A stretch of DNA of 64,000 nucleotides, from positions 248,001 through 312,000 of the forward strand of contig NZ_JBFAKK010000005.1 of NCBI RefSeq assembly GCF_040655735.1, in the 5' to 3' direction. Positions 1 through 8,732 of this stretch are shown piece after piece. The stretch is from Phytomonospora sp040655735. GTDB taxonomy: Bacteria; Actinomycetota; Actinomycetes; Mycobacteriales; Micromonosporaceae. Both the position numbers and the translations under genes were made by a program. Within the stretch, counting starts at the first letter, position 1. Each line of letters begins with the position of its first letter. The notes under the pieces were generated by a model, which was not told the DNA's origin, searched no databases, and saw nothing but the letters and a program-made list of their open reading frames with translations.

Positions 1-2
1 AT

Positions 3-36
3 GAGGGGCCCGCGCCGGGCTACGCGCGGACCCCTC
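3..36 (-). terminator. Hairpin terminator of the M4 protease gene
   Basis: Arms at 3-15 and 24-36 pair over 13 positions with one mismatch around an 8-base loop. It lies 50 bases beyond the stop codon of the minus-strand protease gene. No T-tract can be judged because the window ends here. Confidence 0.5.
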
Positions 37-85
37 TCCTTACCGGTAAAGCCCTATCGCGGCTTCAAGCGGCGTCGACCGCGGC

Positions 86-2740
86 TCACCGGCACCGCCG
101 CACCGGCTTGTCGCGCGTCACCAGCGCCGTCGTCCCGTAGGACCCGTCGAGCCACAGGGCCCGTCGCCCTTCGTCGGCGGTCACGCGGTACTGGAGACCG
201 TCGGCGCAGGACATCCTCTTCGCCGCGCCGCCGTCGATGCCGATCTGGTAGACCTGCGGGACGGTCACGCCGGGCCAGTTCTCGTAGGTCACGGCCTCCT
301 CGGTGGCGTCGTAGCCGCCGAGGAGCGGCCCCTCGGCCTCGTCGATCAGGGTGGTCACCCCGGTGCCGTCGAGGTTCATCCGCCAGATGCCGGCGGGGCC
401 GCCGCGGACCTGGTCGACGCCGATGACGATGTGCTCGTCGGTGACCTTCGGCGCGTACAGGTCGGCGGAGGCCTCACCGGAGGCGTCGAGGATCTCCGGC
501 AGGAGGGTCTCCTGGCCGGTGGCGAGGTCGCGTACGGCGATGTTGAGGTGCATGCGGCCGCCGTCGGTGCGGTCGGGCCAGTCGAGCAGGTAGTACAGCT
601 TCCCGTCGCGGACCTCGCCGAACCCGCTGCGCATGTAGTACGTGTTGTCGACCATCTGCGCGCTGCCGGGAACGGCGGCGTTCATGTACCACTGCTTGGT
701 GCCGGAGCGCGGATCGAAGGTGTTCCAGGAGATCCAGTCCCCGTGCACCGACAGCGCCGACGCGCCGCGCGTCGTCCACAGCACTTCCGCCGGGGCGGAG
801 CCGTCGACGGGTGCGCGCATGATCTTGGCGTCGCTGGAGCCCCACGCGAACCAGACGGCCCACTGCCCGTCGGTGGCGGGCAGCACGTTGAAGCGGTCGC
901 CCTCGGGCTCGGCGAGCTTGATCGGCTCGCCCTTGCCGTTGGTGCGGCCCGAGTAGAGCGCGTAGGGCCCGTCGCCGTCGATCTCGCCCTTCGGCGCGAC
1001 CCACCAGCCGCCGGCCGCGGCCGGTCCGGTGCGCTCGGCGGTGATGTCCTCCATGAGGATCTTCGCGTCGCCGGAGCGCTGCTCCCAGCCGGTGATGATG
1101 CCGTGCTTGACGAACGCGGCGACGATCTTGGCCTGCGTCAGCAGCGACAGCCGCGAGTCGAAGGCGGCCTGGATGACGGCGTTGCGCCCGTCGACGAAGT
1201 CGTCGGTCGGCGTCATGTACTCGGTCAGCGCCTTGTAGATGAGCCGGTCGGCCTTCTCGCCGCCGATCGTCTCGCGGATGTCCCACAGGGCACCGGAGAA
1301 GATCGTCGAGTTGTAGTGCACGCCGCCGTTGTCGTACTCCCAGGTGAGGCCCTCGTAGTCGGCGGTGGTACGGCCGTCGTTGAGGTCGCGCAGGGCGCAC
1401 TCGCGCGGGGTGGCGGTGCGGCACAGGTCCTCGCCGAGCAGCCCGGCGTCGGGGTGGCGCATGGAAGTGCCGGTGACGTCGACGTCGACGGCATTGCCGA
1501 AGTAGTCGGCGATCGCCTCGTTCATCGCACCCGACTGGTGGGCGTAGATCAGCCCGGCGGAGTGCTCGATGACGCCGTGGGTCATCTCGTGCCCGACGAC
1601 GTCGAGGTCGGCCGAGAGGGTCTTGTACTCGGCGTCGCCGCCGCCGTAGACCATCTTCTGCCCGTCCCAGAAGGCGTTGACGAAGGGCTGACCCCAGGAG
1701 GTCACGCCCACCACCGACACCATGTCGGCGCCTTGGCCGTCGAGGCCGTCACGGCCGAGGCCCGCGTAGTAGTCGTAGACGTGGGCGGCGTTGGCGTGCG
1801 CGTCGACGGCGCCCGACTCGGTGGCCTCACCGTCGAAGTGCGCGGTCGGGCCGACGAAGACGGGCATGTCGGCGGGCATCCGGCCGAGCACGTCGTTGAC
1901 GTCGTAGGCGCGGCCGTCGTAGGTGCTGATCGTCGAGCCGTGCGACTGGTCGACCATCTGGAACGTGCCGTCGTCGGCCTGCGTGAGTCCCAGCGGGACC
2001 TCGCTGCCGTCGGCCTTCACACCCGTGCCCTCGACGGGCGAGGAGAACTGGATCCCGTCGTAGGAGAACATCGGCCACGCGGTGTCGGCGTCGACGAAGA
2101 CCTCCTTGACGACCGGCGTGCCCTCCTTGGGGTCCACTGTGGTCACGGTGACCTGGTAGGCGAGCCGGCCGGAGCCGTCGGGAACGATGACCAGGCCCTT
2201 CGACACACCGCTCACCGCGTCGATGCCGCCGCCGTCGAAGACGCCCTTCGACAGCTGCCCGGCGACGTAGCCGCGCGCCTGCTCGACCGCCGACTCGGCG
2301 CTCGCGGTCGCGACGGTGTCGACCGTCAGGTCGCTGTAGTAGCTCCCGTTGGCGCCCAGGACGGTCGTGTCGCCCCCATCGGGCCGCATGTGCACCAGGT
2401 ACTGCGCGCCGAAGACCGGCACGCCCTGGTGGCTCTGAGCGAAGCGGACCGTCTCGGTCCCGTCGGCGGCGTAGGTCCCGATCGGGGTCAGTTCGGCGCC
2501 GTCGATGGCGAAGGTCGCCTGGTGCTCGCCCAGGTACTCCTTGGCGGCGGCGACCGGGTCGTCTGCCGAGACGGTCTTCTCGTCGCCGCTGACCTGAGCC
2601 GGCGTATCGGTTCCGGTGCCGGGCACGATCGCCGAGGGATCGACTCCGTCCTCGGCGTGTGCGGGCGTCGCCGTGAGCAGCGCGGCGGCGGCGCACGCGG
2701 CCGTCGTCATCGCCAGCAGGCGCACACGTGATCTGGACAC
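86..2740 (-). CDS. Secreted M4 (thermolysin-type) zinc metalloprotease with C-terminal propeller
   Basis: Secreted neutral protease of family M4, predicted 884 aa. I chose the GTG at 2740 because TTGGAG stands 5 bases upstream and a clean signal peptide ending in AHA follows; an ATG 19 codons upstream has no such support. Order: signal peptide, FTP/PepSY-like propeptide (roughly 30-230), M4 catalytic domain, then about 300 residues resembling a TolB/WD40-like beta propeller. Zinc motif HEMTH is at residues 384-388 with the third ligand Glu408 in the NEAIADYFG motif, and the family's catalytic His lies in GGVHYNS, so the enzyme looks active. The propeller tail is longer than usual for M4 and may bind substrate or peptidoglycan (inference). 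It is divergent from a LuxR-type regulator gene. Confidence 0.9.
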   Translation of the reverse strand: MSRSRVRLLAMTTAACAAAALLTATPAHAEDGVDPSAIVPGTGTDTPAQVSGDEKTVSADDPVAAAKEYLGEHQATFAIDGAELTPIGTYAADGTETVRFAQSHQGVPVFGAQYLVHMRPDGGDTTVLGANGSYYSDLTVDTVATASAESAVEQARGYVAGQLSKGVFDGGGIDAVSGVSKGLVIVPDGSGRLAYQVTVTTVDPKEGTPVVKEVFVDADTAWPMFSYDGIQFSSPVEGTGVKADGSEVPLGLTQADDGTFQMVDQSHGSTISTYDGRAYDVNDVLGRMPADMPVFVGPTAHFDGEATESGAVDAHANAAHVYDYYAGLGRDGLDGQGADMVSVVGVTSWGQPFVNAFWDGQKMVYGGGDAEYKTLSADLDVVGHEMTHGVIEHSAGLIYAHQSGAMNEAIADYFGNAVDVDVTGTSMRHPDAGLLGEDLCRTATPRECALRDLNDGRTTADYEGLTWEYDNGGVHYNSTIFSGALWDIRETIGGEKADRLIYKALTEYMTPTDDFVDGRNAVIQAAFDSRLSLLTQAKIVAAFVKHGIITGWEQRSGDAKILMEDITAERTGPAAAGGWWVAPKGEIDGDGPYALYSGRTNGKGEPIKLAEPEGDRFNVLPATDGQWAVWFAWGSSDAKIMRAPVDGSAPAEVLWTTRGASALSVHGDWISWNTFDPRSGTKQWYMNAAVPGSAQMVDNTYYMRSGFGEVRDGKLYYLLDWPDRTDGGRMHLNIAVRDLATGQETLLPEILDASGEASADLYAPKVTDEHIVIGVDQVRGGPAGIWRMNLDGTGVTTLIDEAEGPLLGGYDATEEAVTYENWPGVTVPQVYQIGIDGGAAKRMSCADGLQYRVTADEGRRALWLDGSYGTTALVTRDKPVRRCR

Positions 2741-2894
2741 GTGGTCTCCAATGGACTTGTGAGAGGGACCCGCGGGGACGGGTCGGGGCGCACTCATTCA
2801 AGGTGATCAATGACCGCATGATCAATACTTTCGGCTGCCCAGTTGTGGACATGAAGACTTGTGGGCGCGGCGATCGGTGCGCAGACTCGATCAA

Positions 2895-3917
2895 ATGGAG
2901 AGCGAACATCCGCCAGCCGACTGGATCGGCCTCGATGACGGCGAGGCGGCCCTGTACCGGGCGATGCTCCGCGCCGGCGGTCCCCCGAGACCCGACGCCC
3001 TCGCCGCCGAACTCGACCGCACGCTACCCGACGTCCGCGCCGACGCCGATCGCCTGGCCGCCATGGGTTTCCTCACCGACCACGGCCCCGTCGCCCCTTC
3101 GGTGGCCCTGCGCGCGGTCCTCCACCGGCGCCTGGCAGGGCTGCACGAGCAGCGCGCCGAGCTCGAGGCCGCCGCCGCCCACGTCGACCACCTCGCCGCG
3201 GACTTCCTCGCGGCCGAACCGGGCGCGCTGCCCGTCGACGGCGTCGAACTGGTCGTCGGGCAGGTGGAGGTCGCCCGCCGCGCCTCCGAACTCGTCGCCA
3301 CGGTCCGCGACGAACTGCTCGTCCTCGACGCCCCGCCCTACGCCCAGCTGGCGATGCCCGACCTGATGGCCGCTCCGTGCGAGCCTTTCAGCAGCGCCGC
3401 GAACTCCGACGTCGGGCAGGCCATCGCCCGCGGTGTGCAGATCCGGCGTGTCATGGACCAGGAGGCCCTCGACCTGCCCGGCCGGATGGCCTCGATCAGC
3501 GAACTCGTCGAACTCGGGCTGGCCGTGCGCGTCCATCGCGCGGTGCCGACCAAGCTGATGATCGCCGACCGCCGCACCGCCCTGCTCCCGCCGTCGCCCT
3601 CGGCGGACCCGTCGACGCAGGCCATCGTCGTCAACGACGGCCTGCTCCTCAACGCCCTCATCCCGCTGTTCGAGGCCCTCTGGGACGCCGCGATGCCGCT
3701 CGGCGGCGAGGTCGACGCGCCCAGTGAGGCCGACCGTGCCCTGCTCGCGCTGCTCGCCGGCGGCCTCAAGGACGAGGCCATCGCCCGCCAGCTCGACGTG
3801 CACGTCCACACCGCCCGCCGCCGCATCAGCGCCCTGCTGGCCAGGCTGGGCGTCACGACCCGCTTCCAGGCCGGCATGCAGGCCGCCCGCCGAGGCTGGC
3901 TCGCCGGGTTAGCGTGA
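2895..3917 (+). CDS. LuxR-type HTH transcriptional regulator with TrmB-like N-terminus
   Basis: DNA-binding regulator, 340 aa from ATG 2895; a TTG 12 codons upstream is possible but neither start has a good ribosome site. Residues 10-70 look like a TrmB-type winged helix, followed by a helical linker (about 80-110), a variable effector-like region, and a C-terminal LuxR helix-turn-helix (last 65 residues, with LLAGGLKDEAIARQLDVHV). This architecture is common among orphan actinobacterial regulators. It is divergent from the secreted protease, making that gene a plausible target (inference). Its stop codon lies only 3 bases from that of the convergent HEAT-repeat gene. Confidence 0.75.
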   Translation: MESEHPPADWIGLDDGEAALYRAMLRAGGPPRPDALAAELDRTLPDVRADADRLAAMGFLTDHGPVAPSVALRAVLHRRLAGLHEQRAELEAAAAHVDHLAADFLAAEPGALPVDGVELVVGQVEVARRASELVATVRDELLVLDAPPYAQLAMPDLMAAPCEPFSSAANSDVGQAIARGVQIRRVMDQEALDLPGRMASISELVELGLAVRVHRAVPTKLMIADRRTALLPPSPSADPSTQAIVVNDGLLLNALIPLFEALWDAAMPLGGEVDAPSEADRALLALLAGGLKDEAIARQLDVHVHTARRRISALLARLGVTTRFQAGMQAARRGWLAGLA

Positions 3918-3920
3918 CCG

Positions 3921-5942
3921 TCACTCGCCGTCGGTCGCGCCCGAAGCGCGAAGAGCCGTGCGGCAGGCGCGCAGGAGTGCGAGGTCCTCTGGTACCTGCT
4001 CGCTGCTCCAGCCGTTGTCGGAGGAGTTGTGCCGCCGTTTGCGGGTGACTTCCGCCCGGAGTAGCGCACGGGCGGGCGCGGCCGCCGTACCCATGTCGGC
4101 GAGGCATTCGGCGATGTCCCGGCGCATGAACGGGCGGGCCGGCCACAACCCGCTCAGCAGCGGCAGCACGGCGTCGGCGTCGCCGGTCACCTTCCACAGT
4201 GCCACCGCGGCTCTCAGGCGCGGCCAGGGCCGCTCGGCGCGTCCGGAGCGCATCGCCTTGCGCAGCCGACCGGCGGCCTGCGCCGCGACGGGCCCCAGCT
4301 CGGCGATCACCGCGGCGGCCCCGCCGGACGGGTCCTCCGACAGGCTCCGCAGCAAGACCGGCAGTACGAGTCCGGGGTCGCCTCCCAGCCGCCACAGCGA
4401 TCTCGCCGCGACGACCGCGGTCTGGCCCTCGCCGGTGTCGAGCACTCCGCGGACCACCGGCATCGCCGCGTCCGCCGCGCGGGGGCCGACGGCTCCCAGC
4501 GCGGTGAGGACCTGATGCTCGTGCGGTGGCAGCGCCAGCAACTCGTCGACCGCCCCCGCCGAGGCCTCGCCGATCCCGATGAGCGCCTGGACCAGCCCGC
4601 CGTCCTCCCACCGCTCGGCGCCCAGCTCACGCAGGCGCGTGCGGACGACCGGAACCAGCTCGGCCGCCTCGGCGCCGAAGCGCCCGATGAACGGGCCGAT
4701 GTGGCGGACCGGCCGCCCGCTTTCGAGGACCCACCGCAGCGCCGGCAGCGCGCGCCGGTCCCGCAGCCTCGCGAGGGCGTACAGGAGCGGGCCCACGGTC
4801 GGCTCTCCGCCCTCCCAGAGCACGAGCCAGGGCAGCTTCGGGTCGGTGCGGTCGGACGCCGCCTCGCGCGGTGCCTCCGACAGGGCGGCGGCCAGCGCGT
4901 CGGCGGCCGGGGCGGCCAGGTCGCCGAGATCCTTCAGCGTCTCGGCGGCCTGCCCGCGCAGCCGTGGATGCTCGTCGGCCAGCTGCTCGCCGACGAGACC
5001 GACCAGCTCGTCGTAGTCGCCGCGCCAGTGCTGGAGGAGGCGCGATGACCGCAGCGCCGCGTCGTATCGCGTCTCCCAGGCCGGGCCGCCCAGCAGCGCG
5101 GTCAGCAGCCGCGTGCGGTCCTCGACCCGGTCGCCGAGGGCTTCGCTGAAGTCGTGCAGCAACGATGATGCCTGCGGACTGCGCCGGTCCGCCGCCTGCC
5201 TTTCGGCCTCTTCGCGCAACGCTCCGATCAGGGTGTCCGTGGAGAACCCGGCCGGGGCCGTGGGCGGCGTGTCGTGTGCGTAGATCTCACCGAAGGTCGC
5301 CAGCGCGGTCGCGACGATGTCCGGCGGCGGGGTGTCGGGGTTCTGGCGCGCGACGGCGGTCAGGGCCGTCAGGCGCAGTACCGGATCGGCCTGTCCGGCG
5401 GCCTGCTCGCCGAGCCAGCCGGGGCCGCCGAGCCGGCCCATGGCCGCGATGATCGCGGTCAGCACCTCCGGGTCGGTCTCGATCTCGAACCGCCGTCGCA
5501 GCGTCTCGGCGACCGGCTCGGCCCCCTGACCGCAGGCCGCCGACATGGCGACGGCGGCCCGCCGCACTCCCGCGTCAGGGTCGGTCAGCAGCCCGAGGTA
5601 CAGGCGCCCGGCCCCGGTGACGGCACGGTGTGCCTGCTCGTACAGGGGATCGGTGTGCGGTTCATCGTCGACACCGCCGATGCTCGCGACCAGGTCCAGG
5701 ACGTCCCCGCGACCGTCGATCGCGGTGTCCGCGGCGATGTCGAGCAGGAAGGGGATCGCCGCGACCGTGCACTCGTACACGTCGCCCTGGTGGTGGACGG
5801 CGCCGTACAGGCCGTCGAGGGCTTCCTCCCTGGTAGCGGGGTCGGAGCTGACGAGCCCTCGCAGCATCTCGGGAACGTCGTCGGCGGGACCGTAGGCGTG
5901 GGTGAGCGCGGACCAGTCGACCCGGTCGAGTTCGGCGAACAT
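3921..5942 (-). CDS. HEAT-repeat protein
   Basis: Cytosolic alpha-solenoid protein of 673 aa with no signal peptide or membrane segment. The sequence is a run of about 35-45-residue helical repeats rich in Ala, Leu and Arg, with typical segments such as DPDAGVRRAAVAMS and HPRLRGQAAETLKDLGDLA. The N-terminus begins MFAELDRVDWSALTHAYG, seen in other actinobacterial HEAT-repeat proteins. HEAT arrays bind proteins; the partner cannot be told from sequence. Start ATG 5942 is the only sensible one. It stands alone: the upstream membrane-protein gene is on the same strand, 55 bases away. Confidence 0.75.
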   Translation of the reverse strand: MFAELDRVDWSALTHAYGPADDVPEMLRGLVSSDPATREEALDGLYGAVHHQGDVYECTVAAIPFLLDIAADTAIDGRGDVLDLVASIGGVDDEPHTDPLYEQAHRAVTGAGRLYLGLLTDPDAGVRRAAVAMSAACGQGAEPVAETLRRRFEIETDPEVLTAIIAAMGRLGGPGWLGEQAAGQADPVLRLTALTAVARQNPDTPPPDIVATALATFGEIYAHDTPPTAPAGFSTDTLIGALREEAERQAADRRSPQASSLLHDFSEALGDRVEDRTRLLTALLGGPAWETRYDAALRSSRLLQHWRGDYDELVGLVGEQLADEHPRLRGQAAETLKDLGDLAAPAADALAAALSEAPREAASDRTDPKLPWLVLWEGGEPTVGPLLYALARLRDRRALPALRWVLESGRPVRHIGPFIGRFGAEAAELVPVVRTRLRELGAERWEDGGLVQALIGIGEASAGAVDELLALPPHEHQVLTALGAVGPRAADAAMPVVRGVLDTGEGQTAVVAARSLWRLGGDPGLVLPVLLRSLSEDPSGGAAAVIAELGPVAAQAAGRLRKAMRSGRAERPWPRLRAAVALWKVTGDADAVLPLLSGLWPARPFMRRDIAECLADMGTAAAPARALLRAEVTRKRRHNSSDNGWSSEQVPEDLALLRACRTALRASGATDGE

Positions 5943-5997
5943 GAATGGGATTCTTGCTCAGTGCCCCGACATCAATGCCCCGGCGGGACCCGGGTGA

Positions 5998-7830
5998 CTA
6001 CTGCGGTGCCCCCTGGTCGAGGACCACGCTGAACTCCAGACCCGGATTGTCCCGGCCGAAGGCCTCGAAGTGGGCCGAGACGTCCAGGTCGTTGGTGACC
6101 AGCCGCAGCGGCACCGGCGAGGCCACGATCGCCAGCTCCAGCGCGCTGAGATCCTCCGGCGCGTAGCCCGTCGCGTACACCTGCTGCCGCATCCGGCCGA
6201 GATCGTGCCGCAGCACCGAAAGGCCCAGCGACACGTTGGCGTTCGTGCCCGGATCGGGGCTGGTGATCGCCACCGTCGCCGGTCCCTCCAGGTAACCCTT
6301 CTCGACCAGGTAGGCCAGCGCCGCCGCGTGCGGACCCCGATAGAACTCGCCGCCGGCCCACACCCGCGCCCAGGTGGTGTCCCCGCCGAGCGCGTGCGCG
6401 TCGCGGTCGAACTGCACCGGGCCGATGCTCACCGCGCCCGCCAGCACCGCGCCGAGCGCGACCGCCGCGACCGCCGCCAGTACCCTCCGTTTCGTCCCCG
6501 CCGGGCCGACCCGGAACCGCAGCCACCGCACCGACACGCCCGCGGCCACGATGAGCAGCACGAACACCGCCTGCGCGCCCTTGTCGAAGTAGTAGGTGAG
6601 CTCGCCGATCTCGGCGAGCTGGTAGGCGCCGATCGCGATCAGCGGCACGCACGCCGCCGCCAGCCCTATCCCGTAAACGCGCCGGACCGGCGAGCGCCGC
6701 GAGTTGCGCACGCACAGGCCCGCCGCGGCGAGCCCCAGCAGGGCCAGCAGCGACATCCACGACGGCCGCACCACGTAGCCCTTGAGCAGCAGGTGCTCGC
6801 CGGTCTCCAGGCCCGCCGTCTGCGCCATGACGACCGGGACCAGCACGATCACCGCGGCGACCGCGACCAGCACCGACGACGCCACCCAATGCCGCCGCAC
6901 CCTGCGCCGGTAGACCACCGCCGCGCAGATCCCGACCGGCGCCAGGAACAGCGCGAACAGGGGATAGGCCGAGACCGCCACGACGCTCGCCGACAGCGCC
7001 ACGAGCAGGTGCTCGGCGGTCGAGCGCGGCCCGCGCGCCAGGAACGCCGCCGCGACGACCAGGAACGCCGTCGCCAGCACCTGCGGGTCGAAGGAGCACC
7101 ACAGCGCCGTGGTGAGCACGCCCGCCGCGACCGCGCTCGCGCCCGCCGACATGGCGAGGTCGCGGCGCCAGCCGCGAAGGCCGGGGCCGGCGATCCAGCG
7201 CACCGCCCATGCCGTGGCCAGCGTGAGGAACGCGAAGCCGGCGATGACGTAGGAGTAGTAGCGGTCGTACTCGGCGACGGCGTCGCCGATGCCGCCGCCG
7301 GTGAGGAAGGAGTCGACGAGCGCGTAGAGGTAGTGCGCGCTCTGCGGGTAGACCTTGGCGATGTCGTCCTGGACGATCGGCGCGGCGGCGTCGTAGTCGA
7401 GGAAGGGGTAGCCGCCGATGCGCAGGACGCCGTCGAAGAGGTTGAAGTGGCGCATCCGGTCGCCGGTGATGGCCGAGTAGGAGAGCCTTTCGGCCGCCGA
7501 GTCGCTGTTGAGGGTCGGCCAGGCGGCGACGAGGGTCGCGAAGACCGCGCCGCCGAGCAGGATCAGGTCCGAGCCGAGGAACTTGCGCGGCAGGCTCGGA
7601 CGGCGCCCGGTGATGAGGGCCGCCCCGCCGAGGAAGAGCAGCGCGATCACCGACACGGCCCAGGGGTTGAGGCCCCAGGGCCACAGCGTGAACGCGAAGC
7701 CCGCGCCGACCGCTATTCCGGCGACGACCACGACGGCGGCCATCAGACGGTCGAGCAGGGTGCGGCCGACCCTGAGGAGCGAGGCGGTGCCCACGACGAT
7801 CAGCGCCAGCAGAAGCGCCCCAAACAGCAT
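5998..7830 (-). CDS. Polytopic membrane protein, possibly GT-C-like glycosyltransferase
   Basis: Integral membrane protein, 610 aa from ATG 7830; the longer reading to 7890 would run into the divergent crcB gene, so the shorter start is preferred. About twelve hydrophobic helices span residues 1-440, followed by a soluble C-terminal domain of about 150 residues. The first large extracytoplasmic loop (about 105-185, acidic and aromatic) and the soluble tail give a layout like GT-C lipid-linked glycosyltransferases, but I do not see a diagnostic DxE/DE motif, so the function is open. No operon partner. Confidence 0.5.
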   Translation of the reverse strand: MLFGALLLALIVVGTASLLRVGRTLLDRLMAAVVVVAGIAVGAGFAFTLWPWGLNPWAVSVIALLFLGGAALITGRRPSLPRKFLGSDLILLGGAVFATLVAAWPTLNSDSAAERLSYSAITGDRMRHFNLFDGVLRIGGYPFLDYDAAAPIVQDDIAKVYPQSAHYLYALVDSFLTGGGIGDAVAEYDRYYSYVIAGFAFLTLATAWAVRWIAGPGLRGWRRDLAMSAGASAVAAGVLTTALWCSFDPQVLATAFLVVAAAFLARGPRSTAEHLLVALSASVVAVSAYPLFALFLAPVGICAAVVYRRRVRRHWVASSVLVAVAAVIVLVPVVMAQTAGLETGEHLLLKGYVVRPSWMSLLALLGLAAAGLCVRNSRRSPVRRVYGIGLAAACVPLIAIGAYQLAEIGELTYYFDKGAQAVFVLLIVAAGVSVRWLRFRVGPAGTKRRVLAAVAAVALGAVLAGAVSIGPVQFDRDAHALGGDTTWARVWAGGEFYRGPHAAALAYLVEKGYLEGPATVAITSPDPGTNANVSLGLSVLRHDLGRMRQQVYATGYAPEDLSALELAIVASPVPLRLVTNDLDVSAHFEAFGRDNPGLEFSVVLDQGAPQ

Positions 7831-7847
7831 GGGGGACAGCGTAGAGA

Positions 7848-8264
7848 GTGCAGAATGTGCACATGCGTGCGACGTTGGCGGCCGTTTCACTTGGTGGTGT
7901 GGTCGGTGCGCTCGGCCGTCACGGATTGACGATCTTGATTCCCACGCCGTCGGGCTGGCCGCTGGGAACCTTCCTGGTCAACGTCTCGGGCTGCCTGGCG
8001 ATGGGCGTGCTCCTGGGCTATCTCGCCCGGCACCGGACGCCGCCGCTGACGCAGCCGTTTCTCGGCGTCGGTGTCCTCGGCGGGTACACGACCTTCTCGA
8101 CCTACGCCGACGAGACGCGCGGGCTGCTCGCCGACGGCCGGGTCACGGCCGCCGTTCTCTATGTCGTCGCCTCGCTCGTACTCGGGCTGGCGGCGGTCTG
8201 GGTGGGCCTGACCGTGATGCGCCGGGCGCCGCGGGCGGCGGGGAACGCGGGGGAGACGTCATGA
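7848..8264 (+). CDS. crcB: Fluoride exporter CrcB/Fluc, subunit 1
   Basis: Small membrane protein (138 aa, four helices) of the Fluc/CrcB fluoride channel family, which protects against cytoplasmic fluoride. Family marks: GALGR near the N-terminus, the GTFLVNVSG segment in helix 2 and GGYTTFSTY in helix 3, which lines the ion path. Its stop codon overlaps the start of a second crcB gene in an ATGA junction, the normal arrangement for heterodimeric Fluc channels whose two subunits insert with opposite topology. An in-frame ATG at 7863 is an alternative start. No fluoride riboswitch can fit in the 17-base gap upstream. Confidence 0.9.
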   Translation: MQNVHMRATLAAVSLGGVVGALGRHGLTILIPTPSGWPLGTFLVNVSGCLAMGVLLGYLARHRTPPLTQPFLGVGVLGGYTTFSTYADETRGLLADGRVTAAVLYVVASLVLGLAAVWVGLTVMRRAPRAAGNAGETS

Positions 8265-8617
8265 TGTGGCTCCTGGTCGCTCTGGGCGCGGCCGTCGGTG
8301 CGCCCTTGCGCTACCTCGCCGACCACGCGATCCGCTCGCTCGGGCCGCGCTGGACGGGTTTCCCGTGGGGGACGCTGCTCGTCAACGTCGTCGGCTCCGC
8401 GCTGCTCGGAGGGCTGACCGGGGCCGCGGTGTCGAGCGAGGCCTACGCCCTCGCGGGGTCGGGGTTCTGCGGGGCGCTGACGACTTTCTCGTCCTTCGGA
8501 TCCGACACGATCAAGCTCATCGAGGGTCGGCGAGGCGGCCGGGCGGCCGTCTACGTGGCGGTCACGGTCGCCGCCGGGCTGGCCGCGTCGGCGGGGGCCT
8601 TCGCGCTGATGGCGTGA
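8261..8617 (+). CDS. crcB: Fluoride exporter CrcB/Fluc, subunit 2
   Basis: Second Fluc subunit (118 aa). Start ATG 8261 overlaps the upstream stop (ATGA), so translation is probably coupled; an in-frame ATG follows directly at 8264. Shows four hydrophobic segments with GAPLRYL, GTLLVNVVGS and GALTTFSSFG, matching the paralog next door position by position. The two proteins should assemble in antiparallel fashion to form the channel (family knowledge). Confidence 0.9.
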   Translation: MMWLLVALGAAVGAPLRYLADHAIRSLGPRWTGFPWGTLLVNVVGSALLGGLTGAAVSSEAYALAGSGFCGALTTFSSFGSDTIKLIEGRRGGRAAVYVAVTVAAGLAASAGAFALMA

Positions 8618-8732
8618 GAACGACCTTTCGCGAAAGCACGCCGGACAAGGCGGGTCGTACTCGGATAAACCCGGCTTTACGGTGCGATGATGTGCTAGTC
8701 GGGTAAAATCCCCAAAAAACTCATGGACTGAC

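Noticed and set aside
431..2731. 766-residue open frame on the plus strand opposite the M4 protease
   Set aside because: It is antisense to a gene with complete catalytic motifs; composition (Val/Gly/Asp/Arg repeats) is that of a complementary-strand frame.
7831..7847. Fluoride riboswitch before crcB
   Set aside because: Only 17 bases separate the divergent genes; there is no room for the crcB motif.
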